From Paenibacillus radicis (ex Gao et al. 2016) (lineage in GTDB: Bacteria > Bacillota > Bacilli > Paenibacillales > Paenibacillaceae), in NCBI RefSeq assembly GCF_014641555.1, contig NZ_BMHY01000003.1, forward strand, positions 223,061-287,060: a stretch of 64,000 bases of DNA, read 5' to 3'. The translations under genes were made by a program, and so were the position numbers. Of this stretch, positions 1-8,594 are shown piece by piece; within the stretch, counting starts at the first letter, position 1, and every line of letters begins with the position of its first letter. Under the pieces are notes generated by a model. It was not told where the DNA came from and did not search any database. It saw only the letters and a list, made by a program, of their open reading frames with translations.

Positions 1-295
1 TATAGCCAAATGCATTATCGCCAATGCTCTTTATCCCGTTATGGATCACAACGCTAGTAAGATCGTTGATATAAAAAGCTGTATCTCCGATTGCAGTTAC
101 CGGCACCCCTCCTAAAGTGGTTGGGATCGTAATGTCCACGCCCGCGCCTCTATTAAAATCTGTTATGGTTGCCTCATTGTTGGCAATCGTGTACGTATAA
201 TCATTCTCCTCCAGCGCATAGATAAGGGGAGTCTGTGAAAATAAAGTACAGACGGTGATTAGCACGACTAATAGACATAAAAAAGTTTTTCTCAT
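1..295 (-). CDS. BspA-type leucine-rich-repeat exported protein (N-terminal part)
   Basis: The gene starts with ATG at 295 behind GAGAGGAGAACAAG and runs off the left edge, giving 98 codons. Residues 3 to about 20 are a hydrophobic signal-peptide core after the N-terminal Arg-Lys, with likely cleavage near IYA. The mature part has the LRR_5 (BspA/TpLRR) cadence: IPTTLGGVPVTAIGDTAFY followed by IHNGIKSIGDNAFG. Such proteins are secreted or surface-bound and serve in adhesion or as modules of larger proteins. Only the first repeats are visible, so total length, cell-wall anchor and role are unknown. The 312 bases upstream (296-607) hold no gene, only the two hairpins listed next. Confidence 0.75.
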   Translation of the reverse strand, partial: MRKTFLCLLVVLITVCTLFSQTPLIYALEENDYTYTIANNEATITDFNRGAGVDITIPTTLGGVPVTAIGDTAFYINDLTSVVIHNGIKSIGDNAFGY

Positions 296-391
296 CTTGT
301 TCTCCTCTCAAAAATGGTTAATCCACCGCCTCTCATTGTAGCAACGGCCAATAAAAGAATAGTGAAAGACAGATGTGCAAAAACAGCAAAG

Positions 392-422
392 AACCGCGCA
401 GCATCAAGCCTTCGCGGTTTTT
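392..422. terminator. weak hairpin with T-run
   Basis: AACCGCG (392-398) pairs with CGCGGTT (413-419) across a 14-base loop, and a T-run follows on the + strand. There is no + strand gene just upstream, so its meaning is uncertain. Confidence 0.25.
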
Positions 423-551
423 GTCGAAGATCGAACTATTTTATAGCATTAACTTTCCGATCAATTTTCGTTCAACAGATTAGCTCGCCACTGATCATAC
501 AGCTCAGGGATTGGCCTCCAACGCTTTCTGTTCATAAACCTCCCTCATCAA

Positions 552-597
552 AAATTAACAAAGGGAGCGCAGACATAGGCTGCGCTCCCTTTGTTGT
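552..597 (-). terminator. intrinsic terminator of the HEAT-repeat gene
   Basis: A perfect 16-bp stem (559-574 with 582-597) around a 7-base loop is followed on the - strand by TTAATTTTTG. It lies 11 bases after the stop of the HEAT-repeat gene. Confidence 0.9.
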
Positions 598-607
598 TAA
601 TCTCATG

Positions 608-1063
608 CTATTTTCTAGATGGCGCTTCCCAAATGGCTTTCAGCCAGCCATCAAACTCTTCGCCTTTGTCGCCCTCGTACGTATCATAAATATCCGAACG
701 CGTCTTTTGAAGCTTTTCCTTAAACTGCTCGAAGGTATGGCCCTCTGGCAGGCTTTTCTTAATCCGCAGCAAAATCTTGTTTGTCCCTTTGAACAGCTCG
801 CCTTTCGTTTTGGCAGGCATTTGCACCGCTTCACCGAGCTTCTTCAGACTGCGGTAAGCAGCTTCCCGTACTTGAAATACAGGATCGCCGGACAATGCGT
901 GCTGCAGCAGCTTAATGGATGGATCAGTATCCATCTGGCCAAGCTCCTTTACGGCGTTCAATCGGTCGCGCCAGCTTCCTTTGCGATTAACCGCTTTTTT
1001 CAGCTCCTCGAAAATGTCCGGTTGTTGTTCATTAACGTCTTCAACATTATGGTTACTCAACAT
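608..1063 (-). CDS. HEAT-repeat domain protein
   Basis: A 151-residue soluble protein. Residues about 28-76 form two short helices with HEAT-repeat character (WRDRLNAVKELGQMDTDPSI, then a repeat around VFQVREAAYRSLKKLGEA), a helical scaffold usually used for protein-protein contacts. The rest is charged and helical and ends with WLKAIWEAPSRK. There is no signal peptide or catalytic motif. It is a single-gene unit with its own terminator; the ATG follows GGAGATTAA. Short HEAT proteins of this kind are widespread in Paenibacillus without a defined role, and I cannot assign one. Confidence 0.75.
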   Translation of the reverse strand: MLSNHNVEDVNEQQPDIFEELKKAVNRKGSWRDRLNAVKELGQMDTDPSIKLLQHALSGDPVFQVREAAYRSLKKLGEAVQMPAKTKGELFKGTNKILLRIKKSLPEGHTFEQFKEKLQKTRSDIYDTYEGDKGEEFDGWLKAIWEAPSRK

Positions 1064-1154
1064 TTAATCTCCTTAATCATTGCCGCACCCGGCAAACGAT
1101 GAATTGAATTTCGTACTGATGCGATCTATTATAGCATGAACCTGACCAAACTTA

Positions 1155-1532
1155 TCATTCGATCGGTGTTTGATTAAAACTAGCGTCATACTCTTCTCTA
1201 GCCAAAGCGACTTGGGCATAGTGTGCTGCAGCCCATTCTTTTAACATCCGCATATGAGGAATCAACGATTCTCCTAAAGAAGTTAACGTATATTCTACAA
1301 TCGGCGGAACCTTGGGCGTGACCTTCCGGCTGACTAACCCGTCCCGCTCCAATTGCTTCAAAGTTTGCGTCAGCATTTTTTGCGATATGCCTTCTATACG
1401 ATTCTTGATCTCACCGTAACGGATCGTACCATCCTCCAGAGCATAAATAACTAGCGCCGTCCACTTGTTCGAAATAATTTCAAGCACATGCGTATAGCTG
1501 CATATCGTCAGAGAGATGTCTGCGGTTTTCAT
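1155..1532 (-). CDS. HxlR-family winged-helix regulator
   Basis: A 125-residue protein with the HxlR signature: Cys near residue 11, KWTALVIYALEDG at about 23-35, the recognition helix region GISQKMLTQTLKQLERDGLV, then the wing ending with YTLTSLGESLIPH. HxlR proteins are dimeric DNA-binding sensors of reactive electrophiles, redox change or small ligands, often through the N-terminal Cys. It is divergent from an MDR oxidoreductase with 120 bases between them, the classic arrangement in which the regulator controls the enzyme. The start is set by AAGGAGG 11 bases upstream. That it controls the oxidoreductase is inference. Confidence 0.9.
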   Translation of the reverse strand: MKTADISLTICSYTHVLEIISNKWTALVIYALEDGTIRYGEIKNRIEGISQKMLTQTLKQLERDGLVSRKVTPKVPPIVEYTLTSLGESLIPHMRMLKEWAAAHYAQVALAREEYDASFNQTPIE

Positions 1533-1560
1533 CGTTATCCATCCTCCTTACGCACCTTTA

Positions 1561-1575
1561 GGTTCGTTAACCACC
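1561..1575. promoter_or_regulatory. candidate operator between HxlR gene and oxidoreductase
   Basis: GGTTCGTTAACCACC is a dyad GGTNNGTTAACNNACC-like element inside the divergent intergenic region. A near direct repeat CACCTTTAGG / CACCTTAAAG brackets it. Its position fits an HxlR operator, but no family consensus can be checked here. Confidence 0.35.
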
Positions 1576-1652
1576 TTAAAGTGCCGTCTTACTTGATCTT
1601 AAATCATGGATTATTATATGTCTATTCCTAACTAAGTAAGGGGAGATGCACA

Positions 1653-2666
1653 ATGAAAGCCTATGTTATTCAAGGCGGCTTTGGCCTTGATCATATTGAA
1701 GAAGTCCATTATCCGATTCCGAGTCCTGCGCAGAATGAAGTGCTTATTCGAATGAAAGCTGTGTCGCTCAATTCCCGGGATCTTGGCGTTATTGACGGAT
1801 TTTATGATCCACATCTGACAATGCCTTTTATTCCTGTATCTGACGGAGTAGGTGAAATCGTCGCATTAGGAGAGAACGCGACAAAGTTTCAACTAGGAGA
1901 GCGAGTGAGCGGCATCTTCACCCAAAGCTGGATTACCGGTGAAGCTACTCAAGAGAACTGGGTTTCTACACTGGGCAGCCCTTTAAGCGGGATGCTTGCG
2001 GAATATGTTGTGCTTCCTGAGCAGGGGCTGGTTCGTGTTCCCGAGCATTTGACGGATGCAGAGGCGGCAACTCTGCCTTGCGCCGGCGTTACTGCGTGGC
2101 ATGCCATCGTAGAAGAAGGTAAAGTTAAGGCAGGCGATACCGTTGTCGTTCAAGGCACCGGCGGCGTTTCATTATTTGCTCTTCAATTCGCCAAACTGCA
2201 AGGCGCGAGAGTTATTGTCACTTCCAGCAGCGATGAGAAGCTGGAACGAGCCCGGGCACTTGGGGCCGATTTCGGCATCAATTACAGGGAGACGAAGGAA
2301 TGGGATCAGGCCGTTTTAGCGTACACAGACGGGCTGGGCGCCGATCACATCGTTGACCTTGGAGGGGGAGCTACCCTAAACCGTTCTCTCACCGCATTAA
2401 AGGTAGGCGGGCAAATCAGTATGGTTGGCGTTTTGACGGGAGCGAGCGTTGAGGACTTTGCCATTATCCCCGCCATCATCAGAAGGGCGAAACTGCAAGC
2501 CATTAACGTAGGAAATCGTACGATGTTTGAAAAAATGAATGCCGCCATTAAACATCATCGCTTGAACCCGGTCATCGATAGCGTATACCCGTTCACTCAA
2601 GCCATACAAGCTCTTCAGCACTTGTCCAGCGGGTCCTATTTCGGGAAAATCTGTATCGTATTTTAA
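1653..2666 (+). CDS. MDR-superfamily NAD(P)-dependent oxidoreductase (zinc-less, quinone-oxidoreductase type)
   Basis: A 337-residue medium-chain dehydrogenase/reductase. The N-terminal GroES-like fold (about 1-125) lacks the CGTDLH-type catalytic zinc site: the equivalent stretch is VSLNSRDLGVIDG. The Rossmann fold begins with VVVQGTGGVSLFALQFAKLQG, has the expected TSSSDEK loop and the later LGGGATLNRSLTALKVGGQ segment. Zinc-less MDR enzymes reduce quinones, enals or other electrophiles with NAD(P)H. This fits the divergent HxlR sensor, so electrophile or quinone detoxification is the best guess. RBS AAGGGGAG precedes the ATG. Confidence 0.85.
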   Translation: MKAYVIQGGFGLDHIEEVHYPIPSPAQNEVLIRMKAVSLNSRDLGVIDGFYDPHLTMPFIPVSDGVGEIVALGENATKFQLGERVSGIFTQSWITGEATQENWVSTLGSPLSGMLAEYVVLPEQGLVRVPEHLTDAEAATLPCAGVTAWHAIVEEGKVKAGDTVVVQGTGGVSLFALQFAKLQGARVIVTSSSDEKLERARALGADFGINYRETKEWDQAVLAYTDGLGADHIVDLGGGATLNRSLTALKVGGQISMVGVLTGASVEDFAIIPAIIRRAKLQAINVGNRTMFEKMNAAIKHHRLNPVIDSVYPFTQAIQALQHLSSGSYFGKICIVF

Positions 2667-2684
2667 CTAAAAACAATGTCTGCT

Positions 2685-2709
2685 TGAGGAGGACTGCCGG
2701 TCCTCCTCA
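2685..2709 (+). terminator. hairpin after the oxidoreductase gene
   Basis: TGAGGAGGAC pairs with GTCCTCCTCA across a five-base loop, 18 bases after the stop codon. The following tract is only weakly T-rich, so termination may be partial. Confidence 0.55.
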
Positions 2710-2789
2710 GATTATGCCTATCCATTCTCTCTACATCGAGACAATAATAATACACACAATCATCGTAGCATTACATCTTTAGGAAAAAA

Positions 2790-2802
2790 TGTAAGCGTTA
2801 TA
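2790..2802 (+). promoter_or_regulatory. CRE-like half site upstream of the GH87-like gene
   Basis: TGTAAGCGTTATA carries the TGTAAGCG half of a CcpA catabolite-responsive element, with mismatches in the other half. A second such site lies at 2997. Confidence 0.35.
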
Positions 2803-2863
2803 TACTGGGTTCATAAGTCCGTTCACAACTACATGATAGCGCCATGTTGCCGCATCACTTCGT

Positions 2864-2890
2864 AAACCAATATTTACTAAATATTGGTTT
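2864..2890. promoter_or_regulatory. perfect 12-bp inverted repeat, putative operator
   Basis: AAACCAATATTT and AAATATTGGTTT are perfectly complementary around ACT, in the 347-base gap before the secreted enzyme. The AT-rich arms, the three-base centre and the position (about 150 bases before the start codon) fit a repressor or activator dyad better than a terminator, although a short T-rich tract (TTGTTTC) follows on the + strand. Confidence 0.5.
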
Positions 2891-2964
2891 TGTTTCATTG
2901 TGCGGATCGATTGATTGCCATATCGATTGAATGAGACTATTACCCTCAATAGAAAAGGAGGCGT

Positions 2965-3021
2965 TTGAAAAAAGCACCATCGGCCTTGCTCAATAATGTA
3001 AGCGCATTATTTCTTGGTTAA
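2965..3021 (+). CDS. possible 18-codon leader ORF
   Basis: A TTG-started reading frame (MKKAPSALLNNVSALFLG) follows an excellent AAAAGGAGG only three bases upstream, spans the CRE-like site and stops 22 bases before the start of the secreted enzyme. The strong Shine-Dalgarno is the main argument; the spacing is short and the frame could be chance. Confidence 0.25.
   Translation: MKKAPSALLNNVSALFLG
2997..3009 (+). promoter_or_regulatory. CRE-like site in the leader of the GH87-like gene
   Basis: TGTAAGCGCATTA; read on the other strand it is TAATGCGCTTACA, matching the CcpA-box half GCGCTTWCA. The identical 13-mer sits before the ABC binding-protein gene at 42232. Downstream of the likely promoter it could act as a roadblock under CcpA. 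Confidence 0.45.
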
Positions 3022-3043
3022 AACAATGACTAGGAGGATGTTT

Positions 3044-6000
3044 ATGTTTTTAATGAGGCAATCCAAGCGCAATCCCATCGTTATTTGGTTTCTGGCGGCG
3101 GTGATCCTGCTGTCGCAGCTCACGCTGTACCCTTCGCATTCTTCTGCGGCAGGCGGGCCAAACCTGGCAACGGGTAAAACAGTAACAGCCAGCGGACACG
3201 CAGATGTCTATGTAGCCAGTAATGTAAATGACAGCAACCAAGGCACCTATTGGGAAAGTACAAACAATGCTTTTCCGCAATGGCTTCAAATCGATCTCGG
3301 TGCAAACACCAATATTGATCAAATCGTGCTGAAGCTGCCTGCGAGCTCGAGCTGGGCAACACGTACGCAAACACTATCCGTACAAGGCAGCACAAACGGC
3401 TCAACGTTCTCCGATATTGTAGGCTCTGCAAACTACGTATTTAATCCGTCGGTCAACAGCAACTCCGTGACGATTAACTTCACCGCCACGAATACCCGCT
3501 ATGTTCGTCTTAACATTACGGCAAACACAGGCTGGCAGGCCGGGCAGATTTCCGAATTTGAAATCTACGGTGCTACAGTAACGCCTACACCAACACCTAC
3601 TCCAACAGCCACACCAACACCAACACCAACACCAACACCTACTCCAACAGCTACAGCAACGCCTACACCAACACCAACACCTACTGTCACACCTACTCCA
3701 ACACCAACGCCTACTGTCACACCAACACCTACGCCTCCAACCGGCAGCAATTTGGCGATTGGAAAAACAATTACTGCTTCTTCCTCTACCTTCACATTCG
3801 TAGCTGCAAACGCCAATGACGGCAGCACGGCTACATACTGGGAAGGCGGAAGCAATCCAAGTACGCTGACTGTTGATCTGGGCTCCAACCACAATCTTAC
3901 TTCTATCGTTCTCAAGCTGAATCCGGGGAATGATTGGAGCACGCGCACACAAACGATTCAAGTGCTGGGCAGCGATCAGAACTCATCTACCTTCAATAAC
4001 ATCGTTTCCGCTCAGTCCTATACGTTTAACCCTGCAACCGGCAACTCGGTAACAATTCCGGTTACAGCAACAGCTAAGCAAGTACGACTGAACATTACAA
4101 CGAACTCCGGCGCTCCTGCAGGCCAAATCGCAGAATTCCAAATCTTCGGAACTCCGGCTCCGAACCCGGATTTGACGATTACAGGCTTGTCCTGGACACC
4201 AGCTTCTCCAATTGAGACCAATCCGATTACGCTGAACGCAACTGTAGCCAACATCGGTACAGCAAGCTCTGGCGCAACGACTGTTAATTTCTATCTCGGC
4301 ACTCAGCTAGCCGGCTCTGCTCCAGTGGGCACATTGGCTGCTGGCGCAACAACTACCGTATCACTAAATGTCGGACCTAAAAATGCCGCCACATATGCGG
4401 TAAGCGCGAAAGTGGACGAAAGCAACCAAGTTATTGAGCAAAACGAGAGCAACAACAGCTACACGAGTGCAACGTCGCTCACTGTGGCTGCGGTATCCAG
4501 CTCTGACTTGATTGCTACAACTTCTTGGAATCCAAGCAATCCAAGCGCAGGCAATAACGTTACGTTTACCGTTAATCTTAAAAACGAAGGCAATATCGCA
4601 TCTGCGGGCGGCGCTCATCCAATCACGCTCGTACTCAAAAATGCTGCTGGTGCAACGATCACAACGTTGAACGGCTCCTATAACGGTTCTCTTGCCGTTG
4701 GCGCTTCCGCCAATGTCGTACTTGGCACTTGGACGGCAGTTAATGGCAGCTACTCGGTGACGACAAGCGTTGCGGCTGACGCCAACGAAGTGACCATCAA
4801 GCAAGCGAATAACACCAACACAACAAGCCTGTACTCAGGCCGCGGTGCTAATATGCCGTTCACAATTCTCGAAGCTGAAGCATCCTCCAATACGACAAAC
4901 GGTACGAAGCTGGCTCCTAACTTCAAGCCTGGCGACTTTGCAGGCGAAGCTTCCGGCCGTTCCGCTGTTAAGCTGGATGCAACAGGCCAATATGTAGAGT
5001 TCACACTGACATCCGCCGCCAACGCGTTTGTCCTGCGGAATGCGATCGCTGACAATACGTCGGGAACGATCAGCGTTTATGCTGACGGAGTGAGCAAAGG
5101 CAAGTTCAACGTAACGTCCAAATTCTCTTATGTCTATGCTACGCCGAGCACGCTTGGCCGACTGGGCTATGACAACTCTCCAGGAGCAGGACTTACAGCT
5201 TACTGGCTGTATGAGGATTCACAGCTGCTGCTTGACCAAGTCTACCCTGCTGGAACGAAGATCAAAATCCAGAAGGACGCCGGAGACGTGCCTTGGATCT
5301 ATGTCGATATGATCGAGACGGAAAATGTTGCTCCTGCTGCGACTAATCCAGACCCTAGCAAATACGTTCAAGTTTCCGCTACGAAATCGATCGAGCAAGC
5401 GCTTAATGAATTCAGACAGGATACGACGAAAAAAGGTATCTTCATCCCTGCCGGCGAATGGACGATTACCAACAAAATCTTCCTCTATGGCCGTGCAACT
5501 GAAATTATTGGCGCGGGCCCATGGCACACCAAATTGATAGCGCCGCAAAATCAAAGCAATACGGATGTCGGCTTCAACATTAGTTCGGCCGCCAACGGTT
5601 CCACAATCAAAGACCTGTCCGCTTGGGGCAACTATGTATACCGTACTGACGGACCTGGTAAATTCATCGACGGCAACGGTATGCAAAATGTAACGGTTCA
5701 GAACGTTTGGGTCGAGCACTTCATCTGCTTGTACTGGGGTGTCAACTCTTCCTACAATACGTTCAAAGACAACCGGATTAAAAATACGTTTGCAGACGGC
5801 ATCAACATGACGAACGGTTCCTCCTACAACGTCATCGACAACAACTACTCCAGAGGAGCTGGAGATGATGCATTCGCCTTGTTCAGTGCAATCGATTCTG
5901 GCGGTTCGTACAATGTCGGCAACAAGTTTACTAACCTGACGGCTACCAACGTCAGACGTGCAGCCGCTTTTGCCGTATACGGCGGTTCCGATAACCTGTA

Positions 6001-6526
6001 CCAAAATCTGTACGGAGCAGATACGCTGACTTATCCGGGCATCACAATCAGCAGCTTGAGCTTTGGCTATAACACATTAGGCTTCGGCGATAAGGATACC
6101 GTCATCGACGGCGTCACGCTGGACCGGACTGGCGGAGATTTCTGGACCAGCGTCGGTGCAGACGATAAAATCAACGAATACCAAAACTTTGGCGCGATCT
6201 GGTTCTTCGGAGGAGACAGAACGTTCAAAAACATTTTGGTTAAAAACGTGGACATCAATAACCCAGTCTACTTCGGCTTGATGTTCCAAACCAAATCGCC
6301 GGAAAACCTGGCGATGCAAAACGTTCGCGTAGAGAACGTCAACATCAACAACCCAACCCGCTATGGCATTAAGCTCGTCGTCAGCGCTGAGAGCGGTCAA
6401 GGGCCGGCTCGCGGTTCGGCAAGCTTTACGAATGTGAAAATAAACAATCCTGGCGTTGCAGCCATTTATGGCGAAAGCGGCAGCCCGAACTTCACCGTCA
6501 ACAGAGTTTCGGGGAACAACTGGTAA
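3044..6526 (+). CDS. secreted modular GH87-like alpha-1,3-glucanase (mycodextranase type)
   Basis: 1160 residues from the ATG six bases after AGGAGG; in-frame starts further upstream lie before or inside that RBS. Modules: signal peptide (1-37, ending SSAAG), discoidin/F5-8C domain (about 38-176), Thr-Pro linker (178-232), second discoidin domain (233-370), two CARDB domains (375-485 and 486-603), a CBM35/6-like beta domain (604-770) and a right-handed beta-helix (773-1160). The helix contains FADGINMTNGSSYN and RGAGDDAFAL, whose clustered Asp residues resemble the GH87 catalytic site. Known GH87 enzymes from Bacillus and Paenibacillus share this discoidin/TP-linker plan and degrade fungal-wall or streptococcal alpha-1,3-glucan. 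A pectate-lyase-like or other beta-helix activity is the alternative. Confidence 0.75.
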   Translation: MFLMRQSKRNPIVIWFLAAVILLSQLTLYPSHSSAAGGPNLATGKTVTASGHADVYVASNVNDSNQGTYWESTNNAFPQWLQIDLGANTNIDQIVLKLPASSSWATRTQTLSVQGSTNGSTFSDIVGSANYVFNPSVNSNSVTINFTATNTRYVRLNITANTGWQAGQISEFEIYGATVTPTPTPTPTATPTPTPTPTPTPTATATPTPTPTPTVTPTPTPTPTVTPTPTPPTGSNLAIGKTITASSSTFTFVAANANDGSTATYWEGGSNPSTLTVDLGSNHNLTSIVLKLNPGNDWSTRTQTIQVLGSDQNSSTFNNIVSAQSYTFNPATGNSVTIPVTATAKQVRLNITTNSGAPAGQIAEFQIFGTPAPNPDLTITGLSWTPASPIETNPITLNATVANIGTASSGATTVNFYLGTQLAGSAPVGTLAAGATTTVSLNVGPKNAATYAVSAKVDESNQVIEQNESNNSYTSATSLTVAAVSSSDLIATTSWNPSNPSAGNNVTFTVNLKNEGNIASAGGAHPITLVLKNAAGATITTLNGSYNGSLAVGASANVVLGTWTAVNGSYSVTTSVAADANEVTIKQANNTNTTSLYSGRGANMPFTILEAEASSNTTNGTKLAPNFKPGDFAGEASGRSAVKLDATGQYVEFTLTSAANAFVLRNAIADNTSGTISVYADGVSKGKFNVTSKFSYVYATPSTLGRLGYDNSPGAGLTAYWLYEDSQLLLDQVYPAGTKIKIQKDAGDVPWIYVDMIETENVAPAATNPDPSKYVQVSATKSIEQALNEFRQDTTKKGIFIPAGEWTITNKIFLYGRATEIIGAGPWHTKLIAPQNQSNTDVGFNISSAANGSTIKDLSAWGNYVYRTDGPGKFIDGNGMQNVTVQNVWVEHFICLYWGVNSSYNTFKDNRIKNTFADGINMTNGSSYNVIDNNYSRGAGDDAFALFSAIDSGGSYNVGNKFTNLTATNVRRAAAFAVYGGSDNLYQNLYGADTLTYPGITISSLSFGYNTLGFGDKDTVIDGVTLDRTGGDFWTSVGADDKINEYQNFGAIWFFGGDRTFKNILVKNVDINNPVYFGLMFQTKSPENLAMQNVRVENVNINNPTRYGIKLVVSAESGQGPARGSASFTNVKINNPGVAAIYGESGSPNFTVNRVSGNNW
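3580..3737 (+). repeat. low-complexity Thr-Pro linker repeat
   Basis: An imperfect ACACCA/CCTACT tandem tract encodes about 50 residues of alternating Pro and Thr with a few Ala and Val. It is a coding linker between two discoidin domains and a likely site of length variation by slippage. Confidence 0.9.
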
Positions 6527-6541
6527 ACCGCAATAATAAGC

Positions 6542-6576
6542 AAACGGCCTGCTCGATAATCGAGCAGGCCGTTTTT
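6542..6576. terminator. bidirectional terminator
   Basis: AAACGGCCTGCTCGAT pairs with ATCGAGCAGGCCGTTT and is flanked by T-runs in both directions. It separates the secreted enzyme from the convergent monooxygenase operon. Confidence 0.9.
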
Positions 6577-6582
6577 CCTTGT

Positions 6583-7920
6583 CTATGTCCGGTAAGCCGG
6601 ATAAGGACTGCTTAATCCCAAGTGATCACGAAGTGTCGTTCCGCTATACTGCGTCCGAAACAAACCCCTTTTTTGCAATTCTGGCACGACCTCATCAACA
6701 AACTCATCTAGTCCGCTTGGCAGCAGCGGCGGCATCAGATTAAACCCGTCGCACGCCCCCTGCCGGAACCATTCCTCCATCAGATCTGCCAGTTGCACAG
6801 CGGTTCCAACAAAGGTTTTATGACCTCGTGCGCCAATGACGCGCTGGCTTAACTGACGGATGGTCAGCTCTTCTTTCTCGGCTAAACTGACAAGCATCTT
6901 AATGCGGCTAATTACCCCGCTTGTCGAAGCTTCAGGGAGAGGGATGGACGGCAGCGGTCCATCCAGATCATAGGAAGCCAGGTTGAAATTCAATAAGCCG
7001 GATAACTGGGCTACTGCCACATGAGGAAGCACCAAGGCGTCAAGCTCCTGCTGTTTTTCCCGCGCTTCCTGCTCAGTGGCTCCAAGTATCGGGGAGATAC
7101 CCGGCATAATTAACAGCCCATGCTCGGCACGGCCAAAGGACGCCAGCTGACCCTTCACGCTTTGATAGAAATGCTTGGCTTCCTCTATCGTTTGCTGTGC
7201 TGTAAAAACAACCTCGGCAATGCTCGCAGCAAATGCTTGACCCGCAGGCGAAGAACCTGCTTGAATAAGCACCGGATAACCTTGCGGAGGGCGCGGTACA
7301 TCCAATGGGCCTTTCACGGTGAACCAGTCGCTTTTATAATCAATCTCCCGCACCTTGTCCAGATCGGCATAAATACCGGAAGCTTTGTCCGCCAGCAGCG
7401 CCGTATCCTCCCAGCTATCCCATAGCTCCTTAACGACCTTAACAAACTCCCCGGCACGCTCGTAGCGAAGCTCATGGGCAAGATTCGTCTCTCTTCCGAA
7501 GTTATGAGCCTCAGCCTCCGTACCCGTCGTTACGATATTCCAGCCGGATCGGCCATCGCTAATATGATCCAATGTGGCCAACTTGCGGGCGGTGTGGAAA
7601 GGCTCGTTATAGGTTGTGGATGAGGTAGCAACCAGACCTATCTGTTCCGTAACAGCGGCCAATGCCGACAGCAAACTGAAAGGCTCCAGTGCACCGCCTA
7701 CATTATGCTCAATAGAAGAGAGACTGCGTCCTACAGCCAGTGCATCGGCTATGAACACCATGTCGAGCTTTCCTCTCTCCGCCGTTTGCGCCAGCTGAAC
7801 GAGCTGACGGAAGTCGATGTTGCCTCTCGCATTTGCCTCCTGATGCCGCCAAGCCGCTGCGTGATGACCAGCGCCCAACAGAAATACGCCTAACGCCATA
7901 TTTTTTCGCGAATTACTCAT
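6583..7920 (-). CDS. NtaA/SnaA/DmoA-family FMN-dependent monooxygenase
   Basis: A 445-residue LLM-class (bacterial luciferase-like TIM barrel) enzyme of the nitrilotriacetate/dimethyl-sulfide monooxygenase branch. Support comes from the N-terminal GAGHHAAAWRH, MVFIADALAVG, the typical DHISDGRSGWNIVTT at about 118-132 and the long insertion around YKSDWFTVKGPLDVPRPPQG. These enzymes use FMNH2 from a separate reductase to oxidise C-N or C-S bonds in small organics. It is the last gene of the leftward operon, 16 bases after an Opu-type permease, which suggests that it acts on the imported compound. RBS AAGGAG precedes the ATG. The nearest FMN reductase in the window is at 55295. Confidence 0.9.
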   Translation of the reverse strand: MSNSRKNMALGVFLLGAGHHAAAWRHQEANARGNIDFRQLVQLAQTAERGKLDMVFIADALAVGRSLSSIEHNVGGALEPFSLLSALAAVTEQIGLVATSSTTYNEPFHTARKLATLDHISDGRSGWNIVTTGTEAEAHNFGRETNLAHELRYERAGEFVKVVKELWDSWEDTALLADKASGIYADLDKVREIDYKSDWFTVKGPLDVPRPPQGYPVLIQAGSSPAGQAFAASIAEVVFTAQQTIEEAKHFYQSVKGQLASFGRAEHGLLIMPGISPILGATEQEAREKQQELDALVLPHVAVAQLSGLLNFNLASYDLDGPLPSIPLPEASTSGVISRIKMLVSLAEKEELTIRQLSQRVIGARGHKTFVGTAVQLADLMEEWFRQGACDGFNLMPPLLPSGLDEFVDEVVPELQKRGLFRTQYSGTTLRDHLGLSSPYPAYRT

Positions 7921-7936
7921 TATGCATTCTCCTTAT

Positions 7937-8578
7937 TTAGAGGGAAACTTCTCCCTTCGCTCGCCGCAAGGCTTTGCGCTCCAGACGGAATAACAGCTGA
8001 TTGCTCAGTATCGCCATGCCAGATACAAGCAGCGCTCCCCAGATGATTTTGGCCGGATTATTCTGATATAAGCCATCGAACAACAGAACGCCAAGTCCGC
8101 CTGCATTGATCCAGGAAGCAATCGTAGCGATGCCGATCGTCGTCGTAATCGTCAGCCTGATACCGCCAATAATGATCGGCAGCGCCAGAGGAAGCTCAAT
8201 TCGCCAAAACAACCGCAGCGAACCAAGCCCCATTCCCCTGCCCGCCTCGATAATGCTCGGATTGATCGACTTGAAACCCGCAAGCAGATTACGCACAAGG
8301 AACAGCTGGCTGTAGGCGATTAACGCAATGAGGGCAGGCGTAATGCCTACCCCGACGAGCGGCACGAGAAAGGCGAACATCGCCATGCTCGGCACGACAT
8401 AGACAAGACCTAGTGCAGCCAGTACAGGGATCGTGAAGGCTTGAACCCGCAAGAGCAGCAAACTGACCGGTAGGGCAATGAGCAAGGCGATAACCAGCGT
8501 CGCCAACGTAAGGAAAATATGCTGAACGGTCAACAACAGCAGTTGATCGTAATGCTTGATCGCGTAGTCCATGTTCAC
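7937..8578 (-). CDS. Opu-type ABC transporter permease
   Basis: A 213-residue membrane protein with about six hydrophobic segments and an EAA-like loop (SIIEAGRGMGLGSLRLFWRIELP). It matches the glycine betaine/carnitine/choline class of permeases (OpuCB/OpuCD, YehW/Y). It is one of two permeases flanking the ATPase and binding-protein genes and lies 16 bases after the ATPase. The substrate is likely a quaternary ammonium or sulfonium compound, but this is inferred from family only. Confidence 0.9.
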   Translation of the reverse strand: MNMDYAIKHYDQLLLLTVQHIFLTLATLVIALLIALPVSLLLLRVQAFTIPVLAALGLVYVVPSMAMFAFLVPLVGVGITPALIALIAYSQLFLVRNLLAGFKSINPSIIEAGRGMGLGSLRLFWRIELPLALPIIIGGIRLTITTTIGIATIASWINAGGLGVLLFDGLYQNNPAKIIWGALLVSGMAILSNQLLFRLERKALRRAKGEVSL

Positions 8579-8594
8579 ACCCCCTTCCTGTCAC

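Noticed and set aside
314..1102. A 262-codon open frame on the + strand over the HEAT-repeat gene
   Set aside because: It runs through a terminator hairpin and opposite a better gene, and has no plausible RBS or domain.
3580..3737. Short tandem repeats that might suggest a CRISPR or VNTR locus
   Set aside because: They encode an in-frame Thr-Pro linker between two discoidin domains and have no spacer structure.
5219..6004. A 261-codon open frame antisense to the GH87-like beta-helix
   Set aside because: It has no ribosome site and no domain; the + strand frame is clearly the coding one.
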